From: Thermoleophilaceae bacterium
GTDB taxonomy: Bacteria; Actinomycetota; Thermoleophilia; Solirubrobacterales; Thermoleophilaceae
DNA: 64,000 bases
Direction: 5' to 3'
NCBI GenBank assembly: GCA_040901445.1
Contig: JBBDYQ010000014.1
Coordinates: forward strand, 1-64,000
Positions 7,822-15,251 of the stretch are shown one piece after another. Below the pieces are notes generated by a model, which was given only the letters and a program-made list of their open reading frames with translations, did no database searches and was not told the origin of the DNA. Position numbers and translations under genes: made by a program. Each line of letters opens with the position of its first letter. Within the stretch, counting starts at the first letter, position 1.

Positions 7822-7867
7822 ATCCTACACAGTGTCTTGGCCGCGCGGCCAAAGCGGGCCGTAGTAT
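7822..7867. promoter_or_regulatory. Symmetric divergent promoter built on a 16-bp palindrome
   Basis: The perfect palindrome TTGGCCGCGCGGCCAA (7837-7852) supplies a TTGGCC -35-like box in both directions. On the plus strand TAGTAT (7862-7867) lies 19 bp on and ATG (7877) 9 nt later. On the minus strand TAGGAT (7827-7822) lies 19 bp on and GTG (7812) 9 nt later. The palindrome has the same TTGRCYG..CRGYCAA form as those at 1445-1460 and 11692-11707. A dimeric repressor bound here would shut both promoters at once. This is read from sequence; no transcript data. Confidence 0.6.
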
Positions 7868-7876
7868 CCGCGGCCG

Positions 7877-8881
7877 ATGCGGATCGGGCTCTTCCTCGCC
7901 TACTGGCCCTGGCTCTCCCCCGAGGAGCAGATCGACCTGGCCCGGATCGCCGACCGCGACGGCCTGGACTCGCTGTGGGTGTCGGAGGCGTGGGGGCAGG
8001 ACGCGGTGTCGGTGCTCGGGCGCCTGACCGGCGAGACCGAGCGCATCGGCCTCGGCGCAGGGATCCTCCAGATCCCCGCCCGCACCCCGGCGATGACGGC
8101 GATGACCGCCGCCACGCTCGACACGCTGTCGGGCGGGCGCTTCCGCCTGGGCCTGGGCGTTTCCGGCCCGCAGGTGTCGGAGGGCTGGCACGGCGTGCCG
8201 TTCGCCCGGCCCGTCGCGCGCACCCGCGAGTACGTGGAGATCGTACGAGCGGCGCTGCGGCGCGAGGGGGCCCTGTCCTATGACGGCGACGAGTTCCGGC
8301 TGCCGGCCGAGGGCGGCGGGCTGGGCAAGCCGCTCAAGATGCTGATCCACCCGCCGCGCGCCGACGTGCCGGTCTACCTCGGGGCGATGGGGCCGAAGTC
8401 GCTCGAGCAGGTGGGACGCATCGCCGACGGCTGGCTGCCGTTCTTCTTCGCCCCCGAGCACGCGGAGGAGATGCTCGCGCCGGTGCGGGCCGGCGGCCGC
8501 GACGTGGACGTATCGCCGGTGGTGCTCGTCTGCGTGGACGACGACCCGGCGCGCGCCCGCGACCTCGCCCGGCCATGGCTCTCGATCTATCTCGGCGCGA
8601 TGGGCGCCAAGGCGAAGAACTTCTATGTGGACGTGGCGGACGCCCTGGGCCACGGCGACAGCGCGCGGCGCGTGCAGGAGCTGTTCTCGGCCGGCGACCG
8701 CGAGGGCGCGGCGGGCGCGCTCAGCGCCGGGCTGATCGACGCCTGCGCCATCTGCACGACTCCCGCCGGCCTCGACGTTCGCCTGGCCGCGTACGAGCGA
8801 GCCGGCGCCGACACCCTGCTCGCGCTGCCGTTCGGCGACCGCCCGGCGATCGTGCGGATGCTGGCGGCCGCGACGAGTTAG
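7877..8881 (+). CDS. LLM-class F420-dependent oxidoreductase
   Basis: The 334-aa product belongs to the bacterial luciferase-like TIM-barrel family that mostly uses coenzyme F420 in actinobacteria. Diagnostic stretches are MRIGLFLAYWPWLSPEEQ, DGLDSLWVSEAWGQDAVSVL, RIGLGAGILQIPARTPAMTA, LDTLSGGRFRLGLGVSGPQV and PVYLGAMGPKSLEQVGRIAD. The substrate cannot be deduced; relatives reduce or oxidise small ketones, esters and lipids. Its divergent promoter shared with a two-subunit acyl-CoA dehydrogenase suggests a role in the same lipid or steroid-like catabolic pathway. Its stop overlaps the convergent kinase gene by 4 bp. The start ATG follows a TAGTAT box by 9 nt with no ribosome-binding site. Confidence 0.9.
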   Translation: MRIGLFLAYWPWLSPEEQIDLARIADRDGLDSLWVSEAWGQDAVSVLGRLTGETERIGLGAGILQIPARTPAMTAMTAATLDTLSGGRFRLGLGVSGPQVSEGWHGVPFARPVARTREYVEIVRAALRREGALSYDGDEFRLPAEGGGLGKPLKMLIHPPRADVPVYLGAMGPKSLEQVGRIADGWLPFFFAPEHAEEMLAPVRAGGRDVDVSPVVLVCVDDDPARARDLARPWLSIYLGAMGAKAKNFYVDVADALGHGDSARRVQELFSAGDREGAAGALSAGLIDACAICTTPAGLDVRLAAYERAGADTLLALPFGDRPAIVRMLAAATS

Positions 8882-10389
8882 TCGTCGTCGTCCCTGTCAC
8901 TGTTGCCACGGCCGCGGCCGTTGCCCTCGCCGTTGTCCTCACCGCGCTCACCGCGCCCGCCGCCCTGGCCGGCCTCCTCGCGCGCCAGCGCCAGCTCCTC
9001 CTCCACGGTCTCGCGCTGCTCGGCGTACTGCAGGCGCTGCTCGAGGACCGGGATCGCCTCCTGCGGGCTGCCTGAGAGGCGCAGCGAGCGTCCGAGGTTG
9101 AAGAGCGAGTACCAGTACTGGGGGGGCCTGGCGTCCTCGAGCAGGGACACGGATTCGCGCAGCACCGGGATCGCCTCCTGATAGCGCTCCTGGTTCATCA
9201 GCGCGAAGCCCTGGTCGTGCAGCTCCATGCCCTCCGCCACAGGGTCCCCGGACTGCTCCGGCTGCGGCTGATCCTCGTCCCCCGGCGGCGCGGCGTCCTC
9301 CTGCGGAGCCTGCTCGGGCTCGGGCTGCGAGGGCAGCCCGGCACCCCGCTCCGGGGTCTCGTCGCCGCCCCTGCCGGCGGCGATGCCGGCGACCACGGCG
9401 ACCACGGCCACGAGCAGCGCCAGCGGGATTGCTGCCGCGACGCCCCGGCGGCTGCGGCGCGGGGGAGGCGCGGCCGCGCGCTCGGTGCGTGACCGGGCGC
9501 CGGCGACGGGCGGCGACGGGGCCGCGGCCCCGGCGGCGAGCGGCCGGGTGGCGGCCGTGGCCCCCTCCCCCTGCTCCAGCGCGGCCGTCAGGCCGCCGGC
9601 GAGCGAGCCGGCGCTGCGCGGCCGTCGCACGGGGTCGCGGGACATGCCGCGGCGCAGCACCTCCGCCGCGCCGGGCGGGGCCTTGGGCCACGCCTCGCGG
9701 AGGTCGGGGGGCGGCTCGCTGGCCACGCGGTGGGCGATCTCCATCGGCGTGCGGCCCTCGCGCGCCTTGCGCCCGGCCAGCGTCTCCCACGCCATCGCGG
9801 CCAGGGCATAGACGTCCACCGCCGGCGTGAGCTCGCGGCCCTCGAGCTGCTCCGGCGCCATGTAGGACGGCGTGCCGAGCACGGTCCCCGTGCGCGTGAG
9901 CTGGGTGCCCTCCGCCGCCCTGGCGATCCCGAGGTCGGCCAGCTTCACCTGCTCGCCGCCGCCCAGCAGCACGTTGGCGGGCTTCACATCCCGGTGCACG
10001 ACCCCGTGTTCGTGGGCGTGGTCCAGCGCGGCGGCCACGCCGGCGATCACCTCGGTCGCACGTCCGGGCTCGAGCGGCCCGCGCCGCAGCGCGTCGCTCA
10101 GCGTCTCCCCCTCGACGTACTCCATGACGATGAGCACGCCCTCGCCGTCGGTCACGGTGTCGAACACCCCGACGACGTTCGGGTGGTTCAGCGAGGCGAG
10201 AAGCTTGGCCTCGCGCGCGAAGCGGCGCGCCGCGTCATCAGGGCTGTCGGCGTGGAGGCGCTTGACCGCCACCCTGCGCCCAAGGCGCTGGTCCTCGGCC
10301 AGGTAGACGGCCGCCATGCCCCCGCTGCCGAGCCGCTCGAGGACGCGGTAACGCCCGGCGAGCACTCGATCCCTGGTCTGCTGGGCCAC
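8878..10389 (-). CDS. PknB-type serine/threonine kinase with TPR-like sensor end
   Basis: This is a 503-aa transmembrane Ser/Thr kinase. The cytoplasmic kinase domain (about residues 14-270) has the glycine loop LGSGGMAAVYLAED, Lys43, HRDVKPANVL with catalytic Asp134, DLG (152-154, replacing DFG) and MAPEQL. A Pro/Ala-rich juxtamembrane linker leads to one helix (about 316-338). The extracytoplasmic part is acidic, then has two TPR-like helical pairs (GMELHDQGFALMNQERYQEA, YWYSLFNLGRSLRLSGSPQE), and ends in an Asp-rich tail. There are no PASTA repeats, so it is not an orthologue of mycobacterial PknB in its sensor. The FHA protein at 3131-4495 is a plausible substrate or reader. Confidence 0.92.
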   Translation of the reverse strand: MAQQTRDRVLAGRYRVLERLGSGGMAAVYLAEDQRLGRRVAVKRLHADSPDDAARRFAREAKLLASLNHPNVVGVFDTVTDGEGVLIVMEYVEGETLSDALRRGPLEPGRATEVIAGVAAALDHAHEHGVVHRDVKPANVLLGGGEQVKLADLGIARAAEGTQLTRTGTVLGTPSYMAPEQLEGRELTPAVDVYALAAMAWETLAGRKAREGRTPMEIAHRVASEPPPDLREAWPKAPPGAAEVLRRGMSRDPVRRPRSAGSLAGGLTAALEQGEGATAATRPLAAGAAAPSPPVAGARSRTERAAAPPPRRSRRGVAAAIPLALLVAVVAVVAGIAAGRGGDETPERGAGLPSQPEPEQAPQEDAAPPGDEDQPQPEQSGDPVAEGMELHDQGFALMNQERYQEAIPVLRESVSLLEDARPPQYWYSLFNLGRSLRLSGSPQEAIPVLEQRLQYAEQRETVEEELALAREEAGQGGGRGERGEDNGEGNGRGRGNSDRDDDD

Positions 10390-10439
10390 GCAGGCCTAGT
10401 TACCCGCGTGCAGCGCCGGGCGAAACTGGGGTCGCTGCT

Positions 10440-11621
10440 CTAGATGCGCTCGATGAGCGTGCCCGTGCCCAAACCGCCGCCGCAGCACATCGTGACGAGG
10501 CCGATCTCCTTGTCGGAGCGCTCCATCTCGTGCAGCAGCGTGGTGATGAGCCGCGCCCCGGTGGAGCCGAGCGGGTGGCCGAGCGCGATGGCGCCCCCGT
10601 TCACGTTCACGCGGTCCATGTCGGGATCGAGCTCGCGGCGCCAGGCCGCGACGACGGAGGCGAACGCCTCGTTGATCTCCACGAGGTCGATGTCGTTCAT
10701 CGTCATCTTGTTGCGCTCGAGGATCTTCTTCGTGGCGGGGATCGGGCCCGTGAGCATGATCACCGGGTCCACGCCGACCGTGGTCTGGTCCACGATCCGC
10801 GCGCGCGGCTTGAGCCCGAGGGCCTCGGCCTTCCTGCGCTCCATGAGCAGGACCGCGGCGGCGCCGTCGGAGATCTGGGAGGAGTTGCCGGCCGTGACCT
10901 TGCCGTCCTCCTTGAACGCCGGCTTGAGGCCCGACAGCGTCTCGAGGTCGGTGCCGGGGCGGATGCCCTGGTCGGCCACGTGCGTGTCGCCGTTCACGGC
11001 GAACGGGACGATCTCGCGCTCGAAGCGGCCCTCCTCCGTGGCCTGGTGGGCAAGCTGGTGGGAGCGCACCCCCAGCTCGTCGAGCTCGGAGCGGGAGATC
11101 TCCCACTGGTCGGCGATCATCTCGGCCGAGATGCCCTGCGGCACGAGGTTGTACCTGGCCATGAGCTCCTCGGGCCAGGGCGAGCCGACGTCGTCCACCC
11201 ACTTGAAGCCCACGCCCATCGGCACGTGGCCCATGTGCTCCACGCCCGACCCGATGACGGCGTCGTGCACGCCGGACGCCACGAGCGCGGCGCCGAAGTT
11301 CACGGCCTGCTGGGCCGAGCCGCACTGGCGATCGACGGTGGTGGCCGGCGTCTCCACCGGCAGCCCCGCCTGGAGCCACGCGTTGCGGCCCACGTTGAAG
11401 GCCTGCTCGCCGTACTGCTGCACGCATCCGGTGATGACGTCCTCGACCGCCTCGGCCGGGATGCCCGCCCGCTCTATGACCTCGGTGTAGGTCTTCGCGA
11501 GCAGGGCATTGGGATGCGTGTCCTTGTAGATGCCCTTCTCCGGGTGGCCGCGCCCGATGGGCGTCCTGACCGCCTCGACGATGACGACCTCTCGATCGCC
11601 ACTTCCGTTCTGCATCGGCAT
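10440..11621 (-). CDS. Acetyl-CoA acetyltransferase (thiolase)
   Basis: The 393-aa thiolase cleaves 3-ketoacyl-CoA or condenses acetyl-CoA in the last step of beta-oxidation. The acylated Cys100 lies in TTVDRQCGSAQQAVN. His349 lies in GGAIALGHPLGSTGAR. The second Cys379 lies in VTMCCGGGLGTG. I chose the ATG at 11621 because GGAGG stands 5 nt before it; a second ATG two codons later is possible. It is divergent from a 3-hydroxyacyl-CoA dehydrogenase, the preceding step of the pathway, and the palindrome at 11692-11707 lies in the shared promoter. It ends 50 bp before the kinase gene start. Confidence 0.95.
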   Translation of the reverse strand: MPMQNGSGDREVVIVEAVRTPIGRGHPEKGIYKDTHPNALLAKTYTEVIERAGIPAEAVEDVITGCVQQYGEQAFNVGRNAWLQAGLPVETPATTVDRQCGSAQQAVNFGAALVASGVHDAVIGSGVEHMGHVPMGVGFKWVDDVGSPWPEELMARYNLVPQGISAEMIADQWEISRSELDELGVRSHQLAHQATEEGRFEREIVPFAVNGDTHVADQGIRPGTDLETLSGLKPAFKEDGKVTAGNSSQISDGAAAVLLMERRKAEALGLKPRARIVDQTTVGVDPVIMLTGPIPATKKILERNKMTMNDIDLVEINEAFASVVAAWRRELDPDMDRVNVNGGAIALGHPLGSTGARLITTLLHEMERSDKEIGLVTMCCGGGLGTGTLIERI

Positions 11622-11675
11622 GGGTTCCTCCGAGCGGGTGGTGAGTGCTGCACGGCGTCTCGGGGACGCACTTTG

Positions 11676-11707
11676 TACTGTACCGACCCTGTTGACTGGC
11701 CAGTCAA
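11676..11707. promoter_or_regulatory. Divergent promoter and operator, thiolase / hydroxyacyl-CoA dehydrogenase
   Basis: The perfect 16-bp palindrome TTGACTGGCCAGTCAA covers 11692-11707. Its minus-strand half TTGACT is placed 19 bp from TACAGT (11682-11677), a reasonable promoter for the thiolase. On the plus strand TACTGT (11676-11681) could be the -10 for the dehydrogenase, whose ATG is at 11715, so the operator would sit over the transcription start. The near-identical site at 1443-1462 supports one regulon. Confidence 0.6.
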
Positions 11708-11714
11708 TCAACGC

Positions 11715-12476
11715 ATGAGCGAGCGGCTCGGCATCGCGGGGAGCGGGACGATCGCCTGCGGCCTGGCACGCCTCGCGGGGGAGCACGGGGACGTGGTGCT
11801 GTGGGCCCGCAGCGAGGACTCGGCGGAGCGCGCCCGCGGCAAGCTCGACGGCGCGGCCGAGGTGGTCACCGACCTCGAAGGGCTGTCCGGCACCTCGGCG
11901 GTGGTGGAGGCGGTGGTGGAGGACAGCGGGGTGAAGTGCGGGCTGCTCACCGACCTCGACGCCGCCCTGCCCGACGACGCCGTGCTCGCCACCACCACCT
12001 CGTCGCTGTCGGTGGCCCACCTGGCCGGCGCCAGCGGCCGGCCCGACCGCTTCGCCGCCCTCCACGTCTTCAACCCGGTGGAGAAGATGGAGCTCGTCGA
12101 GCTCTCGTTCCCGCCGCAGGCCTCAGACGACACGCGCCGGCGCGTGACCGGCCTGTGCGAGGCGCTCGGCAAGACCGTGGTGGAGGTGCCGGACGTGCCC
12201 GGCTTCGTGGTCAACCGCCTGCTCTTCCCCTACCTCTTCGACACGGTGCGCCTGCTCGAGCAGACCGGCCTCGAGCCCGAGGCGGTGGACACGTGCATGA
12301 CGCTCGGCGCCGGGCATCCGATGGGCCCTCTGGCGCTGCTCGACTTCGTGGGGCTGGACGTGGCGGTGGCCATCGGCGAGTCGATCGAGACGGAGATCCC
12401 CACCCGGGTGCGAGCTCTCGTAGAGTCCGGCCGGCTCGGCCGCAAGAGCGGCCGCGGGTTCTACGAGTACGCGTGA
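11715..12476 (+). CDS. 3-hydroxyacyl-CoA dehydrogenase (3-hydroxybutyryl-CoA type)
   Basis: The 253-aa NAD-dependent enzyme oxidises 3-hydroxyacyl-CoA to the 3-keto form. The Rossmann start is LGIAGSGTIACGLARL. The catalytic His117 is in LHVFNPVEKMELVEL, with Ser in TTTSSLSV and Asn167 in GFVVNRLLFPYL. The C-terminal helical domain has GAGHPMGPLALLDFVGLDV and ends GRKSGRGFYEYA, a complete stand-alone enzyme without a hydratase domain. The ATG lies 8 bp after an operator palindrome. The stop overlaps the next gene (GTGA), so the two are translationally coupled although the M42 peptidase has no obvious place in fat oxidation. Confidence 0.93.
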   Translation: MSERLGIAGSGTIACGLARLAGEHGDVVLWARSEDSAERARGKLDGAAEVVTDLEGLSGTSAVVEAVVEDSGVKCGLLTDLDAALPDDAVLATTTSSLSVAHLAGASGRPDRFAALHVFNPVEKMELVELSFPPQASDDTRRRVTGLCEALGKTVVEVPDVPGFVVNRLLFPYLFDTVRLLEQTGLEPEAVDTCMTLGAGHPMGPLALLDFVGLDVAVAIGESIETEIPTRVRALVESGRLGRKSGRGFYEYA

Positions 12477-13525
12477 TCGACGACCTCCTCCGCACCCTTC
12501 TCACCTCCCCCGGGCCTTCCGGCCACGAGCAGGCTCCGGCCGCCGCCTGGCGCGGGTCGGCCGCGGGCTTCGCCGACGTGTCCACCGACACGCTGGGCTC
12601 GGTGGTCGCGCGGGTCGGCGGCAGCGCCGGCGGGCCGCTTCTGGCGGTGGTCGGCCACATCGACGAGATCGGGCTGATCGTCACGCACGTGGACGACGAG
12701 GGCTTTCTCTGGTTCCGCGGGGTGGGAGGCTGGGACTGGCAGGTCCTCGTGGGCCAGCGGGTGGAGCTGGCCACCCGCGACGGCCGCGTGCCGGGCGTGG
12801 TGGGCCGCAAGCCCATCCACCTGCTCAAGGACGAGGAGCGCAAGAAGGTGGTGGAGATGGAGAGCCTGCACATCGACATCGGGGCGAAGGACGGCGACGA
12901 GGCGCGGTCGCTCGTGCGCGTGGGCGACACGGCGGTCATCGCCGCCGAGCCCGTGGAGCTGCCCAACGGCCGGATCGTGTCGCGCTCGCTGGACAACCGG
13001 CTCGGCGCCTGGGTTGCCCACGAGGCCGCGCGGCTGGTGGCCGAGGCCGGGGGCGCGCCCGGGGACGTGGCGGGCGTGGCCGCGGCGCAGGAGGAGATCA
13101 CGCTGGGCGGCGCGCGCACCACCGCGTTCGCACTCGACCCGGCCTGCGCGATCGTCGTGGACGTGACGCATGCCAGCGACGCCCCGGGCGTGGACCCGCG
13201 GCGGGAGGGCAAGCACGAGCTTGGCTCCGGCCCGGTGCTCACACGCGGCACGGTGGTGAACCCGCGGCTGTTCGAGCTGCTGCACGACACCGCCGAGGCC
13301 GAGGGCATCCCGTTCACCGTCGAGGCCACCGGCGGGCGGACGGGCACGGACGCGGACACCATCCACCTCTCCCGCGCGGGGGTGCCCAGCGCCGTTGTCT
13401 CCATCCCGCTGCGCTACATGCACTCGCCGGTGGAGATGGTGCAGCTCTCCGACGTGGAGGCCTGCGCCCGGCTCATCGCCGCCGCTGCGCAGAGGCTCGA
13501 GCCGGGCTTCTCCTTCGAGAGGTAG
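12473..13525 (+). CDS. M42-family metallo-aminopeptidase
   Basis: The 350-aa product is a dinuclear metal peptidase of the M42 family (glutamyl/tetrahedral aminopeptidase, often mislabelled endoglucanase). Metal ligands and catalytic residues are seen in order: His and Asp in VVGHIDEIGLIV, the bridging Asp in SRSLDNRLGAWV, Glu-Glu in AAQEEITLGGA, Asp in IVVDVTHASD, and the last His in LRYMHSPVEM. The start is a GTG overlapping the previous stop; the N-terminus (IDDLLRTLLTSPGPSGHE) is the normal family start. The last 53 bp are overlapped by a minus-strand frame. Confidence 0.92.
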   Translation: MIDDLLRTLLTSPGPSGHEQAPAAAWRGSAAGFADVSTDTLGSVVARVGGSAGGPLLAVVGHIDEIGLIVTHVDDEGFLWFRGVGGWDWQVLVGQRVELATRDGRVPGVVGRKPIHLLKDEERKKVVEMESLHIDIGAKDGDEARSLVRVGDTAVIAAEPVELPNGRIVSRSLDNRLGAWVAHEAARLVAEAGGAPGDVAGVAAAQEEITLGGARTTAFALDPACAIVVDVTHASDAPGVDPRREGKHELGSGPVLTRGTVVNPRLFELLHDTAEAEGIPFTVEATGGRTGTDADTIHLSRAGVPSAVVSIPLRYMHSPVEMVQLSDVEACARLIAAAAQRLEPGFSFER

Positions 13526-13781
13526 CCGACCTCGCCGAGCTGCGGGCCGGGTTTGCCGAGCCGGCGCAGAGGTCCCAGACCACGTCTGCCTCGCCGATGC
13601 CCTGGAGGACGGCCAGCTCCTCCACCCGGTCCCATGGCAGCTCGGCGTCCGGGAGCGGGTCCCAGCGCGCGAACTCGAGCTCCTCGAGCGCGCCGGCCAG
13701 GGAGTCGCTCAGAGCGGGCTTCTCGCCGAGCAACTCGATGAGCGCCGCGTGCTGCGCCTCTGTGAGCCTGAGCGACCACAT
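13473..13781 (-). CDS. Hypothetical protein, overlaps peptidase gene end
   Basis: I do not recognise a family. The 102-aa frame starts MWSLRLTEAQHAALIELLGE and is well-behaved (helical, acidic, Trp-containing: ELEFARWDPLPDAELPWDRV) up to about residue 75. The last 25 residues ([20 protein letters not shown]) look like read-through into the opposite-strand peptidase gene. Either the C-terminus is short and a small frameshift or sequence error hides the true stop, or the overlap is real. It follows the CNNM gene by 21 bp on the same strand and may be its operon partner. Confidence 0.45.
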   Translation of the reverse strand: MWSLRLTEAQHAALIELLGEKPALSDSLAGALEELEFARWDPLPDAELPWDRVEELAVLQGIGEADVVWDLCAGSANPARSSARSATSRRRSPARASAQRRR

Positions 13782-13802
13782 AGGGCGACCTTCCGGCTCA
13801 CG

Positions 13803-15158
13803 CTAGCCCCCGTTGCGGACGGAGCTCCCGTTGGTGTCGCGCAGCGGCTCGGATACGCGCGAATCCGGCTCGTGGTCCCGGATCCGGACGGCCTCTATCC
13901 GGTTCTCGCGCACCGACTCCACCCTCAGCGAGTAGCCGTTGGCGCGCACCATGTCGCCGCGCTTGGGAAGCCTGCCCAGCTCGGCGAAGACGAAGCCGCC
14001 GACCGAGTTGTAGGCGTCGGAGTCCACCGGCAGGTCCATGCCGTAGTCGGCGAGGTCGGTAATCGGCACGTGGCCGCGCACGTACCAGTCCCCGTTGGCC
14101 AGCTGGCGCACCTCGCCGCGGGCTGGGTCGGTCTCGTCGGCGATCTCCCCGACGATCTCCTCGATGATGTCCTCCACCGACACGATGCCCACGGTGCGGC
14201 CGTACTCGTCCACGACGATGGCCATCGGAAGGCGCTCGCGCTGGAGGTCGGCCAGCAGGTCGTCGAGCGGCTTGGTCTCGGGCACGATCATCGCGTCCTT
14301 GACCACGGGCTCGATGGACGCCTTCGCCCCGTCGCTCATGAGCAGGCGCGCGAGTGAGTTGTTGTGCACGGTTCCTCGCACGCGGTCCGTGTTGTCCTCC
14401 TCGGTGACCACGAGCCGGGTGTGGCCTGACTCGACGCAGCGCCGCAGGGCCGTCTCGACGTTCTCGGACACGTCGACGGTGACCACGGCCGGCAGCGGCG
14501 TCATCACCTGGCGCGCCTCCTGATCGTGGAGGTGGAAGACGCCCGACAGCATCACCGCCTCACCCGGGTCCAGGGTGCCGCCGTGCGCGCTGCGCGCGAT
14601 CAGCAGCTTGAGGTCGTCCGAGCTCGACGCCTCCTCGAACTCGGCCTCGGGGTTGACACCGAGCGCGCGAAGCATCCCGTTCGACACCGTGTTGAGCGCG
14701 ATGATGAGCGGCTTGAGGCTGATGCGGAACCACTCCAGGCCGGGCGCGGTGCGGCGCGACGTCCCCTCTGCGTGGACGATCGAGTAGATCTTCGGGACCT
14801 GCTCGCCGATCGTGATGTGGAGGCTGGTGGCGATCAGGTAGGCGAGCGCGAACGCGATCGCCACCGCGACGCCGTGGCTGGCCACCTCGCCGAGCGGCTC
14901 CTCCAGCAGGCTGGCGAGGGCGGGCTCGCCGAGGAAGCCGATGCCGATCGACGCCATCGTGATGCCGAGCTGGCAGGTGGCGAGGTACTCGTCGATGTGG
15001 TCGACCTGCTTGAGAGCGAGGGTGGCGCCGCGCGCGCCGTCGGCCTCGAGGGCCTCCATCTTCGAGCGGCGCGTGCGCACCAGGGCGAACTCGGCCGCGA
15101 CGAAGAACCCGTTCGCGAGCACGAGCAGGACGAGCGCGACGAGCAGTAGGGCCGTCAC
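13803..15158 (-). CDS. CNNM/CorC-family membrane protein (hemolysin family)
   Basis: The 451-aa product has the DUF21 (CNNM) transmembrane domain at about 1-190: three to four helices with ANGFFVAAEFALVRTRRSKM and GFLGEPALASLLEEP. A CBS pair follows at about 210-330 (VMTPLPAVVTVDVSEN, IVVDEYGRTVGIVSVEDIIE), and a CorC_HlyC cytoplasmic domain at about 350-430. Members are linked to Mg2+/Co2+ export or Na+-coupled Mg2+ extrusion; the hemolysin name is historical. The start is ATG. The small hypothetical gene at 13473-13781 follows closely. Confidence 0.93.
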   Translation of the reverse strand: MTALLLVALVLLVLANGFFVAAEFALVRTRRSKMEALEADGARGATLALKQVDHIDEYLATCQLGITMASIGIGFLGEPALASLLEEPLGEVASHGVAVAIAFALAYLIATSLHITIGEQVPKIYSIVHAEGTSRRTAPGLEWFRISLKPLIIALNTVSNGMLRALGVNPEAEFEEASSSDDLKLLIARSAHGGTLDPGEAVMLSGVFHLHDQEARQVMTPLPAVVTVDVSENVETALRRCVESGHTRLVVTEEDNTDRVRGTVHNNSLARLLMSDGAKASIEPVVKDAMIVPETKPLDDLLADLQRERLPMAIVVDEYGRTVGIVSVEDIIEEIVGEIADETDPARGEVRQLANGDWYVRGHVPITDLADYGMDLPVDSDAYNSVGGFVFAELGRLPKRGDMVRANGYSLRVESVRENRIEAVRIRDHEPDSRVSEPLRDTNGSSVRNGG

Positions 15159-15251
15159 GTCAATGGCGCCGGGCGGCGCCGGCTACTTCGAGGCGGTTCG
15201 TCGTCGCTCATCGGCGGACCTCGGCAACGCTAGCACGGGACCTCGACGCCG

